Source: Succinivibrio dextrinosolvens DSM 3072
GTDB taxonomy: Bacteria; Pseudomonadota; Gammaproteobacteria; Enterobacterales; Succinivibrionaceae
DNA: 46,645 bases
Direction: 5' to 3'
NCBI RefSeq assembly: GCF_900167015.1
Contig: NZ_FUXX01000020.1
Coordinates: forward strand, 1-46,645
Both the position numbers and the translations under genes were made by a program. A model generated the notes under the pieces. That model was not told the origin of the DNA, searched no databases, and saw only the letters and a list, made by a program, of their open reading frames with translations. Position 1 is the first letter of the stretch. Each line of letters starts with the position of its first letter. Below are positions 1 to 8,230 of this stretch, piece by piece.

Positions 1-102
1 AAATCCAATGATGACAGAGTTGGAGCCATGAATATTCAGAATCTTGGAAAGAGATGGCTGTCAGGAGAAAAGAATCCTAGATACAAAAAGGATAAGAACT
101 GA
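1..102 (+). CDS. tnpB: C-terminal fragment of IS200/IS605-family TnpB (RNA-guided nuclease), 5' end outside window
   Basis: The frame is open from base 1 to the TGA at 100-102 and encodes the last 33 residues of a protein. The fragment begins SNDDRVGAMNI, which resembles the RuvC-III region of TnpB/OrfB proteins, where an Asp in a DxNAAxN-like setting completes the catalytic triad. A basic tail (NPRYKKDKN) follows. The stop is followed about 50 bp later by the element's right end, as in IS200/IS605 elements, where the tnpB 3' end runs into the guide-RNA-forming end. The upstream part is missing because the window starts here. The family call rests on this short motif plus the repeated end at 46553-46645. 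Confidence 0.7.
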   Translation, partial: KSNDDRVGAMNIQNLGKRWLSGEKNPRYKKDKN

Positions 103-242
103 TTAAGAGTAAACTCTTTTTCAAAGCGGGCATTGTCAATTGTCCGATGATGCTGGCAGTGTAGGAAGATTACCAATTGGTATCGCTTGTACCTATATTA
201 TGCTGACTAGCAAGCCCTCGGATTTATCCGAGGGTATTTGAC
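1..242 (+). mobile_element. Right end of an IS200/IS605-like tnpB element (left copy)
   Basis: This is the 3' part of an insertion element: the tnpB C-terminus (1-102) followed by a non-coding right end. The last 93 bp (150-242) recur inverted at 46553-46645 with a single difference (A at 166). Similarity stops abruptly after TTGAC at 238-242, which places the element boundary there. A 9-bp stem hairpin (CCCTCGGAT / ATCCGAGGG, 214-233) sits just inside the boundary. This matches IS200/IS605 elements, which have subterminal hairpins instead of terminal inverted repeats. Confidence 0.7.
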
Positions 243-262
243 CATGCAACCTTTTTGTATAC
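150..262 (+). ncRNA. Candidate omega/re-RNA 3' scaffold and guide from the left tnpB element
   Basis: TnpB nucleases use an RNA transcribed across the element's right end, whose 3' guide is the flanking host DNA. Here the conserved scaffold would be 150-242, including the 9-bp hairpin near its end. The guide would be the first 16-20 bases after 242, starting CATGCAACC. The assignment is inferred from family knowledge; only the conserved structured right end and the adjoining unique DNA are visible. No promoter for it was identified. Confidence 0.35.
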
Positions 263-592
263 AGTCATGCAGACTGTTTTCTCCACTTCCTTTATGACAT
301 CGGGCCATACTCAGTCATGGGGAGTAAGTAAAAAAAAATAACCATAAGAAAAGTCAGAATAAACATCTTAAGCTCCATCACATTATCGTATACTATATTA
401 ACGTAGTTCAAAAAGATAATCTGTTCTCATGTTTTTTATATGATTATTAATGTTAATAAGACCTCAAAATAAAGAAAAAGGTCAGATTTATCCCCTTTAT
501 AGTGATATAAAGAGTAACTTTTTTTAATTTAACGATAAATAATACTTTCTGAGTATTTATTAACCAATTTACAACTGAACAGGATATAAGGT
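243..592. other. Intergenic region upstream of the effector locus, with an operator-like inverted repeat
   Basis: No convincing gene is seen in these 350 AT-rich bases. A perfect 7-bp inverted repeat with a 4-bp spacer (CTTTATA gtga TATAAAG) lies at 495-512, about 80 bp before the start of the 343-aa gene, and could be an operator. AT-rich segments around 385-425 could hold promoter elements, but no clean -35/-10 pair stands out. Confidence 0.4.
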
Positions 593-1624
593 ATGTCTGA
601 TAATTTTTCACTTCGTGAATTCAATTACATAGCATCTGGAGAGTACAACGCAGGTCAGATTGATATTGCGCCTGATGAACAGGGAAAAATGAAACTCACC
701 AAGGTAAACAATCACATAAAAAAAATTGAATTAAACAATGTGGCAATCTCAAAAGAAAATATTCTCCGAGTAAAGCAGGCCTTCATTGATGCTCTTGAAA
801 AAGGCGGAGTTGATCCTCTAAATATCTCTGAAATTCGAGAGAAAATCGGTATTCCTTCAGTTATAGATATAGATGCTGTTGGCAGAGAGAAAAGCGCCGA
901 ACTCGCACAGCGTCGACTTGAACCACTGACCCGTCAGCAGGTAAGAGAGATACTCGATGAATATGCATACAGTGGCAGAGATTGTTTCAACGGTATTAAT
1001 GGACAAAACGGTGAAGAACAGGAGATTGCCTATAACACTCGCTTCATGAGTAAGAAAAATGCTGCAAAAAGAGATCTAACCAATACATTAAACAAAAACA
1101 TCAAGACCAAGGCATATAAAACTAACTTTGCGCATACTCTTGACCTCCTGACTCTAAAATCTTCTCTGACCAAAATCGGAAATACCCGCAGTAGCCTGAT
1201 TAGAGGTCTTAATGCGGAAAACAACAGAGTAGCAGACCATACTTCCTTATGTAACAGTTATAAGAATTATTTCTCTCAGGCATTATCTCTTCTAAAAGAA
1301 GGAAAAAATGAAAGTGAAAGCTTCCGTTTATGCAACCAGACAGTAAAACTGATAAAAGAAAATAACGGAAATGTATCCGCAATGGTAGGAGAAGGCGCAA
1401 CTGCCACAAAAATCCAGCTCGGATACGATGTTCCTAGGTTAATTAACCTACTCATGGGACAGGTTGCTGTTGATCAGGAATTTCTGGGCGCATCAAACGT
1501 TAAAAGCCTTCTAAATCAGGTTTACGACAAAGATCTCGAAGGTACCCTTACCGCAGCAGACCACTCAAGTCTGACAAGACAGTTCGCTACCATCATTTTA
1601 GCCAATGAGGGCAGGCGATCTTAA
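593..1624 (+). CDS. Hypothetical protein, candidate type III secretion effector or effector-locus partner
   Basis: A 343-aa protein that I do not recognise. It is mostly polar and helical, without a Sec signal peptide or membrane segment. Near its start (residues 10-26) it has F-x5-G-E-Y-N-A-G-x4-A, which matches a segment near the start of the next protein (F-x5-G-N-Y-N-T-G-x4-A, residues 8-25). This suggests a shared N-terminal secretion or chaperone-binding region. A ribosome-binding site (AAGG) lies just before the ATG at 593. The gene overlaps the next one by 20 bp in the +1 frame. A CesT-like chaperone closes the locus. The effector role is inferred from that context; the two ORFs could also be one gene split by a frameshift. 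Confidence 0.6.
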   Translation: MSDNFSLREFNYIASGEYNAGQIDIAPDEQGKMKLTKVNNHIKKIELNNVAISKENILRVKQAFIDALEKGGVDPLNISEIREKIGIPSVIDIDAVGREKSAELAQRRLEPLTRQQVREILDEYAYSGRDCFNGINGQNGEEQEIAYNTRFMSKKNAAKRDLTNTLNKNIKTKAYKTNFAHTLDLLTLKSSLTKIGNTRSSLIRGLNAENNRVADHTSLCNSYKNYFSQALSLLKEGKNESESFRLCNQTVKLIKENNGNVSAMVGEGATATKIQLGYDVPRLINLLMGQVAVDQEFLGASNVKSLLNQVYDKDLEGTLTAADHSSLTRQFATIILANEGRRS

Positions 1625-4600
1625 CTTTGATCATGTATTCCGAGGAAATTACAATACCGGACTACTGGTTGAAGTTGCAGAACATGCTCTTGATGGAAAC
1701 ATAGCAACAGCTGAGCAGGTTGAACGTTATCATGCCGAACTGGTAAAAAACAACAGTGGTCTTACCGATGAAATGAAGGCTATGCTTGCAGATGTAGCAA
1801 CCATTCCTTTAAAAGCAAACAAAGAGGATCAGCTATTTGATGTAAAACCTCCTATCGTCGGTGAGATTCATGAAATTGCTCAGGAGATACACGTTGATGC
1901 TCCTCTTGAGAATCGTACGGTACCAGTTAAAGAAATCAAAAATTTTGTAGCAGATCTGGTTTTCTCCGATGACACCATGGTGGCAGATGTTGTTATTAAC
2001 CGACCAGGAGAAACCATGCGTAACATTCTTACAGCAGATAAGAATATCCACGCATTTGCAGAGATTGTAAAAAATCCAGATGTACTTCAGGAAGTATCTT
2101 CTACAGAGGTTGTTCCTGTGTTAAAGGACGGCTTCAATAAGATCAGAGATATTCTGCTTCCTCTTTATGCAGCCTCAGAGGGAAAAAACATCGAAGAGGC
2201 ATTAAATGATCCTCAGTATCTGCAGAAGTTCTCTGCATTTCTGAAAAACCAGGAAACCCTGCCAGGAGTGGAGCTTTCCAAGTTCGACAACATTATTCAG
2301 AACATGGCAAATCGCGGCTGTGAAAACATTCAGTCTTTCATCAACAAGGTTTTCAAGACTGGAGTCCAGGATCTGAATGCTCAGGGCGGTATCACCACCG
2401 AACCATACAAAAATAAGACTGCAGCTCAGATTAAGGAAGAGCTTGATGCAAAGAGTCTGAACAAGATCCTCGATGATGCATCTACTGACGCCACAGTACC
2501 AGGTCAGGTTGGACTGTTCAAGCAGGTTTTAAGTGAATACTTTATAAATATGTCAAAGGCCGATAAGCGCTCATCCTTCGCAGCTGCACTGCGTTATGCT
2601 GATACCTTCGAATTTAAGGACAAGAAGGGAGTACAACTTACCGGAGATGCACTGAACAGTGCCAAGAATGCAGCCCTGAATAAATATACAGGAGCTATTC
2701 TTAAGGGAACAAGTCCTCTTCTCCAGAAAATGATGCAGGGACTCCCTAAGTCAGTTATGGGAGAATTTGCTGATGCTCTTGATGATATGAAATCAAGTCT
2801 TGCTCCAATTCCACGAAAGATTGTTCAGGCTCACATGATGAAAATGATTAAGTCTAACAATAATATCGTTGATATATCAGTAGACCAATCTTTAGGAGCC
2901 GCTTCCGTTGGTGAAGCATTCTTATGCCATTTCAGCATCAAGGGAGAAGATGGCAAAATCAGAAAATCCCCTTATGTGGTTAAGCTGATGAGACATGATG
3001 CTGAGCAGAGAGTAAACAGAGAGGCAGAAATATTCACTGCCGCTGCAGCCAAGATTGGTCCTGGTATGCTCAAGACCTGGGAAGGTCAGCTTCAACAGTA
3101 TATGAAGGAATTTGATTTCACCACCGAAGCTCAGAACACTAATGAAGGTTATGAGATATACCATGTTTTCAACAATCGCCAACATCCAGCATATGCTATT
3201 GCGCCTAACGTAGACTGCATGAAGGTTGCTTCAGAGGTGGTTCCTCCTTCAAAGAATGCTCTTGTAATAACCAAGGCTTCAGGTCAGACCGTAGATAAGT
3301 TTTTCAAGGAATGCACAACAAGTATTCAGAATGCGGTTGCATCACTGTATCAGCGTGATCCTGTAACAAATAAGGTTTTATGGGATAAAGAAACAAAGAA
3401 ACCTCTTTTAAAGGAGAAATTCTCCACTGCAGCTCCAGGTTTGATTCATAGAGAAGTATCCTCAGAGTTTGTTACCCTGAAGAATGCACACACCAAGATT
3501 CTTCAGGCAGCCCGTCAATGGTTCAGTGAAGCTGTACTGGGCAGCGGAAAATTCCATGGTGACTGCCATGCCGGTAATATCATGATTTCAGGCGGACAGG
3601 CTACCTTCATTGATTTTGGAAATCTGTACAAGCTCGAAACCAAACCTGCCCTGGATGCGGATGGTAAAGCTGTTACAGATAAGAATGGACAGCCTGTGAT
3701 GTTGGATGAACGCAGCGAACTACTTCGTCTGATCATAGGTGCCACCCTGCGCCGTAAGGACTTCTTCATGAAGGGGTTTGAAAATCTTCTGTCTCCTGCA
3801 GGAAAATCAGCTTTAGCAGCAAATCGAGATAAGGCTGAAGCAATTGTTGAATCACTGCTTTCAAAAGGAGCTTTCTCCTTTGATGTATGCTACAGATTAC
3901 AGGGAGCTATTTCTGAACTGCAGAAGCTTGGTCTGGAACTGCCTCCACAGATTAACTGCTTTGTTCAGTCCATGACTCGTCTTCAGAATACCGTGGCTGA
4001 AATGAATACTATTATGAATCAGTGTAAGCAGCTTCTGGAAACGGCTGATAATATTGAGCTTGATCCTGACAAGGGACCTACCGATGAATGTGATATTCTG
4101 GGAAAGATGCAGTATTTCAGCCTTACAAAAGAGGGAAAGAAAATGGTTGAAACTGGTGATGAAGAGATCCCTAATTATTCCCTCAAGATAACTGAAATTG
4201 AGAAGAAAGGAAATTTCCAGGTGGGAGGAGACTACTTCAATACCGTGAAAGACAGAATTGCAAACGCAAAAGATCCTGTAAAAACAGTAGAGGAACTTAT
4301 TTCAACAACCCTCGAGAAACTGGATCCTGAACACAGTGATATTGACAAGAATACTCAAACAAAGTTCGAGGAAATTATCAGTGAATTCAAGACTGTTATG
4401 CTGTTAAATCCAACTCCAGAAGAAAAGGAGTCTGCCATCATGCAATTTGTAACAGAATACTGTACAGGTGTAGCAACTTCTGTAAATATGCTAGGCAATT
4501 CATATCTTCTAGATGAGCAGGCAAATAATGCCAAGGCAGAAGTTCCTGATTCATTTGCAAGCGTAATCATGAAGACATTCTTTGATAATGTTGATGTGGC

Positions 4601-4793
4601 ATCAGAACTTATCAACAATACTTTTGCAGAAGATGGACTTAGTCTGGCAAACTCAGCAAGAGAAATCGCAAAGGACGAACTTGGTTTAGGATTCTTTGGA
4701 TCAATGTTACCAAGCAATGTTTTAAATGCAATTGTGAACGATACACATAATATGGGAGGAGATAACTCCTACCAGCTGGATATAGGTATTTAG
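1605..4793 (+). CDS. Large protein with atypical ABC1/UbiB-like kinase core, putative type III secretion effector
   Basis: A 1062-aa protein with a kinase-like core at about residues 425-700. The visible elements in order are an Ala/Gly-rich nucleotide loop SLGAASVGEA (429-438), the VVK lysine (K460), an Arg-Glu pair NREAE (471-475) for the salt-bridge Glu, a catalytic loop HGDCHAGN (651-658; D653, N658) and a metal-binding IDFGN (D670). HGDxHxxN followed by DFG and an A-rich loop instead of a Gly-rich one are traits of the ABC1/ADCK/UbiB atypical kinase family. Unlike UbiB it has no membrane segments and has long helical flanks of about 420 and 390 residues. A CesT-like chaperone follows at 4865. 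I infer an exported effector that phosphorylates or otherwise modifies a host target. No strong ribosome-binding site precedes the ATG at 1605, so it is either translationally coupled to the upstream gene or frameshifted from it. Confidence 0.65.
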   Translation: MRAGDLNFDHVFRGNYNTGLLVEVAEHALDGNIATAEQVERYHAELVKNNSGLTDEMKAMLADVATIPLKANKEDQLFDVKPPIVGEIHEIAQEIHVDAPLENRTVPVKEIKNFVADLVFSDDTMVADVVINRPGETMRNILTADKNIHAFAEIVKNPDVLQEVSSTEVVPVLKDGFNKIRDILLPLYAASEGKNIEEALNDPQYLQKFSAFLKNQETLPGVELSKFDNIIQNMANRGCENIQSFINKVFKTGVQDLNAQGGITTEPYKNKTAAQIKEELDAKSLNKILDDASTDATVPGQVGLFKQVLSEYFINMSKADKRSSFAAALRYADTFEFKDKKGVQLTGDALNSAKNAALNKYTGAILKGTSPLLQKMMQGLPKSVMGEFADALDDMKSSLAPIPRKIVQAHMMKMIKSNNNIVDISVDQSLGAASVGEAFLCHFSIKGEDGKIRKSPYVVKLMRHDAEQRVNREAEIFTAAAAKIGPGMLKTWEGQLQQYMKEFDFTTEAQNTNEGYEIYHVFNNRQHPAYAIAPNVDCMKVASEVVPPSKNALVITKASGQTVDKFFKECTTSIQNAVASLYQRDPVTNKVLWDKETKKPLLKEKFSTAAPGLIHREVSSEFVTLKNAHTKILQAARQWFSEAVLGSGKFHGDCHAGNIMISGGQATFIDFGNLYKLETKPALDADGKAVTDKNGQPVMLDERSELLRLIIGATLRRKDFFMKGFENLLSPAGKSALAANRDKAEAIVESLLSKGAFSFDVCYRLQGAISELQKLGLELPPQINCFVQSMTRLQNTVAEMNTIMNQCKQLLETADNIELDPDKGPTDECDILGKMQYFSLTKEGKKMVETGDEEIPNYSLKITEIEKKGNFQVGGDYFNTVKDRIANAKDPVKTVEELISTTLEKLDPEHSDIDKNTQTKFEEIISEFKTVMLLNPTPEEKESAIMQFVTEYCTGVATSVNMLGNSYLLDEQANNAKAEVPDSFASVIMKTFFDNVDVASELINNTFAEDGLSLANSAREIAKDELGLGFFGSMLPSNVLNAIVNDTHNMGGDNSYQLDIGI

Positions 4794-4864
4794 ACTTTGT
4801 TTTAGTCGTAGAAATTCCTCTTTCTGCGACATATAAGTCATAAAGATACAAGGAGATACATACA

Positions 4865-5314
4865 GTGAATTTTTCCAAGATTATAAAAAAACTTAGTACT
4901 GTACTTGATGTGGAACTTGAAAATGCTGGAGGAGTATGCGGAATTGAAATAGATGGAATTCCTGTAATTATGCAGGATTGCAACGATCTGATTTTACTAA
5001 GGTCCGATCTTGGAGTACTTCCAGAGAAAAACCGAGAGCGTATATTGTCAGCATCACTTGAAGCAAACTATCTTTATCAGGGGACCGGAGGCTGCACTCT
5101 GGCAATCAATGGAGATACCGACCACCTTTGCATACAGCGTTATGATTTCAATGAAAGACTGGACAGCCCTGATGATATAGCCATTATGATTCAGAAATTT
5201 GTTTATGCTTGCAAAATCTGGAAAAGCATGCTTGACGATACAAATGAACAGACTACAGAAAACAACATCACAAAGAAAGAGAATTCACTGTTTGAGAGCG
5301 GAATAATGCCTTGA
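4865..5314 (+). CDS. CesT/Tir-family type III secretion chaperone-like protein
   Basis: A 149-aa acidic protein with the size and layout of class I type III secretion chaperones. An N-terminal amphipathic helix leads into short strands containing GVCGIEIDG and a DLILLRSDLGVLP segment. It then has the family-typical helix ending ASLEANYLYQGTGGCTLAING (about residues 60-80), where the family usually reads A.L.AN....GTGG..LG. A C-terminal dimer helix follows. Such proteins bind the N-terminal region of cognate effectors in the cytoplasm, keep it partly unfolded and deliver it to the secretion ATPase. The start is GTG at 4865, with AAGGAG at about 4850 providing the ribosome site. The last 20 residues are a polar tail. 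The position directly after the kinase-like gene suggests that protein is its cargo. No secretion apparatus gene is in the window. Confidence 0.75.
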   Translation: MNFSKIIKKLSTVLDVELENAGGVCGIEIDGIPVIMQDCNDLILLRSDLGVLPEKNRERILSASLEANYLYQGTGGCTLAINGDTDHLCIQRYDFNERLDSPDDIAIMIQKFVYACKIWKSMLDDTNEQTTENNITKKENSLFESGIMP

Positions 5315-5733
5315 AAAGAGGCTTAAAAAAAAGCATCCTGCTGAAAAAATACAGCACTAGCTAGATTTGACATCTACACAGTCTTTAGCCATGTGGAGAT
5401 GTCAGTCAAAAAAGATCTATCCTATTTCATTCCATTAACAGTATATCCTGTTGTTTTAGCGTTAACGTTTTGTGAAGACCGTTGTTTGTCTTAAAAGACA
5501 CATAAAAAACAACTTGACGTTTCTGCGCTGTGATGGGTCAGAACTATGATTAAAATCAAATAAAAAAAGTGATCTTGTTAACGCTTCTATACAATTTACG
5601 AAAATTTGTTTCAAAATAGCTAAAAATACACGCTAGAAATTGAAATGTTGTAAACATGTGCTAAAATCTAACACTGTTAAAGCTTAGTTTTAAAGTCTAA
5701 CAAAGACGATTTATATACGAGGAAAAACGAACT
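5315..5733. other. Intergenic region upstream of pgk with inverted repeats
   Basis: No gene is seen. A 12-bp stem hairpin with one mismatch (GACATCTACACA / TGTGGAGATGTC) lies at 5369-5403. It lacks a following T-run, so it may be regulatory or an inefficient terminator for the chaperone gene. A 9-bp inverted pair AGCGTTAAC (5458-5466) and GTTAACGCT (5577-5585) flanks the middle of the region and could be two operator sites. Confidence 0.4.
5640..5667 (+). promoter_or_regulatory. Predicted sigma70-type promoter of pgk
   Basis: TTGAAA at 5640-5645, a 16-bp spacer and TAAAAT at 5662-5667, with a TG-like extension just before the -10. It would give a leader of about 60 nt before the pgk ATG. Matched by eye only. 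Confidence 0.45.
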
Positions 5734-6900
5734 ATGGCAATTAAAAAGATGACCGACCTTGACCTGAAAGGCAAGCGCGTTCTAATCCGTGCTGATTTAA
5801 ATGTACCTTTAAAGGATGGTAAGGTTCAATCAGATAAACGTATTATGGCTACATTACCTACAATTAAGAAGGCTCTGGAGCAGGGCGCTAAGGTAATGGT
5901 TATCTCTCACCTAGGCCGTCCTGAAGAGGGCGTTTATGCTGAGGAGTTCTCACTAAAACCTGTTGCAGATTACATCGCTACTAAGCTTCCTGGTGTAAAT
6001 GTTCGTTTAGAAAAAGATTACTTAAACGGTGTTGACGTTAAAGAAGGCGAGTTAGTTGTTCTAGAGAACTGCCGTTTCAACAAGGGCGAGAAGAAGAACG
6101 CTGAAGACCTATCTAAGAAGTACGCTGCTCTATGCGACGTATTCGTAATGGATGCTTTCGGTACCGCTCACCGTGCACAGGCTACTACCTACGGTGTAGC
6201 TCAGTTCGCTCCTGTTGCATGTGCTGGTCCTCTACTAGCTGCTGAGCTAGAGGCTCTAGGCAAGGTAATGGATAACCCAGCTCGTCCAATGGTTGCAATC
6301 GTTGGTGGTTCAAAGGTTTCAACCAAGCTAACCGTTTTAGATACCTTATCAAAGGTTTGTGACCAGTTAATCGTTGGCGGTGGTATTGCTAATACCTTCA
6401 TCGCTGCTGCTGGTAACAAGGTTGGTAAGTCTCTATGTGAAGAAGACTTAATTCCAAATGCTAAGGAACTAGCTTCAAAGACTCAGTTACCTGAGTTCGT
6501 TGATGTTGTAGTTGGTAAAGAGTTTGATGAGAAGACTCCTGCTGTTACCAAGGATCTGAAGGATATCGCTGATGATGATATGATCTTCGACCTAGGCCCT
6601 AAGAGCATGGCTAACATCAACAAGGTTATCAAAGAGGCTAAGACCATTCTTTGGAACGGCCCTGTAGGCGTATTCGAGTTCGAGCAGTTTGCTGCTGGTA
6701 CCAAGTCAATGTCACAGGCTATCGCTGAGTCTGCTGCATTCTCAGTTGCTGGTGGTGGTGATACCATCAACGCAATCCAGAAGTTCAATGTTGCTGACAA
6801 GATTTCTTACATTTCAACTGGTGGCGGTGCTTTCCTTGAGTTCGTTGAGGGCAAGAAGTTACCAGCTGTTGAAATCTTAGAGAAGAGAGCAGCTGAATAA
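5734..6900 (+). CDS. pgk: Phosphoglycerate kinase
   Basis: A 388-aa cytoplasmic glycolytic enzyme that transfers phosphate between 1,3-bisphosphoglycerate and ADP. The length is right for bacterial Pgk (about 387-397). The substrate-binding N-domain shows [11 protein letters not shown] (residues 19-29), SHLGRPEEG and [13 protein letters not shown]. The C-domain has [20 protein letters not shown] and the nucleotide-binding GGGDT near the end. AGGAAAAACGA precedes the ATG. Codon use is strongly biased (CTA/TTA Leu, GGT Gly, CGT Arg), unlike neighbouring low-expression genes, as expected for a glycolytic gene. It is followed by a weak terminator and then fbaA, the usual pgk-fba order in gammaproteobacteria, here without epd or gapA. 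Confidence 0.97.
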   Translation: MAIKKMTDLDLKGKRVLIRADLNVPLKDGKVQSDKRIMATLPTIKKALEQGAKVMVISHLGRPEEGVYAEEFSLKPVADYIATKLPGVNVRLEKDYLNGVDVKEGELVVLENCRFNKGEKKNAEDLSKKYAALCDVFVMDAFGTAHRAQATTYGVAQFAPVACAGPLLAAELEALGKVMDNPARPMVAIVGGSKVSTKLTVLDTLSKVCDQLIVGGGIANTFIAAAGNKVGKSLCEEDLIPNAKELASKTQLPEFVDVVVGKEFDEKTPAVTKDLKDIADDDMIFDLGPKSMANINKVIKEAKTILWNGPVGVFEFEQFAAGTKSMSQAIAESAAFSVAGGGDTINAIQKFNVADKISYISTGGGAFLEFVEGKKLPAVEILEKRAAE

Positions 6901-6915
6901 TAGCTTTTCATGATA

Positions 6916-6942
6916 ATGCCAGTCTATTTGACTGGCATTTGT
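6916..6942 (+). terminator. Hairpin between pgk and fbaA
   Basis: A perfect 9-bp stem, ATGCCAGTC (6916-6924) and GACTGGCAT (6930-6938), has a 5-nt loop and a short T-poor tail (TTGTCTG). It is probably a partial terminator or mRNA-stabilising hairpin that lets some transcription through to fbaA. Confidence 0.55.
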
Positions 6943-6984
6943 CTGTAGAATTTTTCTTTATTTTTAATAAAAGGTAATAATCTT

Positions 6985-8067
6985 ATGACTAAGATTTTAG
7001 ACGTTATCAAGCCAGGTGTTGTAACTGGTGAGAATCTTCAGAAGTTATTCAAGCTAGCACGTGAGAATGGTTATGCATTCCCATCAGTAAACTGTGTTGG
7101 TACTGATTCAATCAACGCTGTTATCGAGGCTGGTGCAAAGGCTCGTTCAGCTGTTATGGTTCAGTTCTCAAACGGTGGTGCTCAGTTCATCGCTGGTAAG
7201 GGCTTGAAGTCAGATATTCCTCAGTTCGCTGCTATCAAGGGTGCTATTTCTGGTGCTCTTCACGCACGTAACGTTGCTGAGTACTACGGTGTTCCTGTAG
7301 TAGTTCACACTGACCACTGCGCTAAGAAGTTATTACCATGGATCGACGGTCTATTAGATGCTGGCGAGCAGTACTACAAAGAGCACGGTGAGCCATTATT
7401 CTCATCTCACATGATCGATCTTTCAGAGGAATCATTAAAGGACAACGTTGACATCTGCTGCAAGTACTTAGAGCGTATGTCAAAGATCGGCATGACTCTA
7501 GAGTTAGAGTTAGGCTGCACCGGTGGTGAGGAAGACGGTGTTGACAATTCAGGTAAGGATGAGTCAGCTCTTTACACCCAGCCAGAAGACGTAGCATATG
7601 CATATGAGAAGTTATCAGCTATTTCTCCTAACTTCACTATCGCTGCTTCATTCGGTAACGTACACGGTGTTTACAAGCCAGGTAACGTTAAGTTAAAGCC
7701 AACCATTCTACGTGACTCTCAGAAGTATGTTCACGACAAGTTCCACACTGAGTCAGAGAAGCCTCTAAACCTAGTATTCCACGGTGGTTCAGGTTCAACT
7801 GAGCAGGAAATCCGTGAGTCAGTATCATACGGTGTTATCAAGATGAACATCGATACCGATACTCAGTGGGCAACATGGGATGGTATCCTACAGTTCTACA
7901 AGCAGAACGAGAACCGTCTACAGAGCCAGTTAGGTGATGGTACCGATCCAGACGTTCCAAACAAGAAGTTCTACGACCCACGTGTATGGTTACGTAAAGG
8001 CCAGGAATCAATGGTTGAGAGATTACAGGAAGCATTTGAGCGCTTAGGTTCAAAGGATTCTCTATAA
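6985..8067 (+). CDS. fbaA: Class II fructose-bisphosphate aldolase
   Basis: A 360-aa zinc-dependent aldolase that cleaves fructose-1,6-bisphosphate into dihydroxyacetone phosphate and glyceraldehyde-3-phosphate. It matches the E. coli FbaA (class IIA) type in length and motifs: AVNCVGTDS-like PSVNCVGTDSINAV (about 34-47), QFSNGGAQFIAGKG, the zinc site VVHTDHCAKK (H and following DHC near 110), LELELGCTGGEEDGVDN with the catalytic loop, FGNVHGVYKPGN, and FHGGSGST binding phosphate. AAAGG lies 12 nt before the ATG. It has the same strong codon bias as pgk and is probably partly co-transcribed with it. A strong terminator follows. Confidence 0.97.
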   Translation: MTKILDVIKPGVVTGENLQKLFKLARENGYAFPSVNCVGTDSINAVIEAGAKARSAVMVQFSNGGAQFIAGKGLKSDIPQFAAIKGAISGALHARNVAEYYGVPVVVHTDHCAKKLLPWIDGLLDAGEQYYKEHGEPLFSSHMIDLSEESLKDNVDICCKYLERMSKIGMTLELELGCTGGEEDGVDNSGKDESALYTQPEDVAYAYEKLSAISPNFTIAASFGNVHGVYKPGNVKLKPTILRDSQKYVHDKFHTESEKPLNLVFHGGSGSTEQEIRESVSYGVIKMNIDTDTQWATWDGILQFYKQNENRLQSQLGDGTDPDVPNKKFYDPRVWLRKGQESMVERLQEAFERLGSKDSL

Positions 8068-8110
8068 TTTTGAGATCATAGTTATTTACATTAGCTGTAA
8101 ATGACAGAGA

Positions 8111-8148
8111 GGCACAGATTCATATGAGTCTGTGCCTTTTGTTTTTTG
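8111..8148 (+). terminator. Rho-independent terminator of fbaA
   Basis: GGCACAGATTCAT / ATGAGTCTGTGCC (8111-8136) forms a 13-bp stem with one G-T wobble, followed by TTTTGTTTTTT. Confidence 0.85.
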
Positions 8149-8171
8149 AATTCCTAAAAAGGTAACCAGTT

Positions 8172-8208
8172 TAAAAAAAACAAAAAAAAATGGAGGCATA
8201 AGCCTCCA
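8172..8208 (-). terminator. Rho-independent terminator of fliD
   Basis: On the minus strand, GGAGGC / GCCTCC (8192-8207, loop TTAT) is followed by a long T-run (A-tracts at 8173-8190 on the plus strand). Confidence 0.75.
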
Positions 8209-8230
8209 CCGAATTTGTTTTATGGAAATT

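Noticed and set aside
243-320. A short open minus-strand frame next to the left IS end, as a remnant of the interrupted gene
   Set aside because: Fewer than 30 codons without a start or recognisable motif; could be chance.
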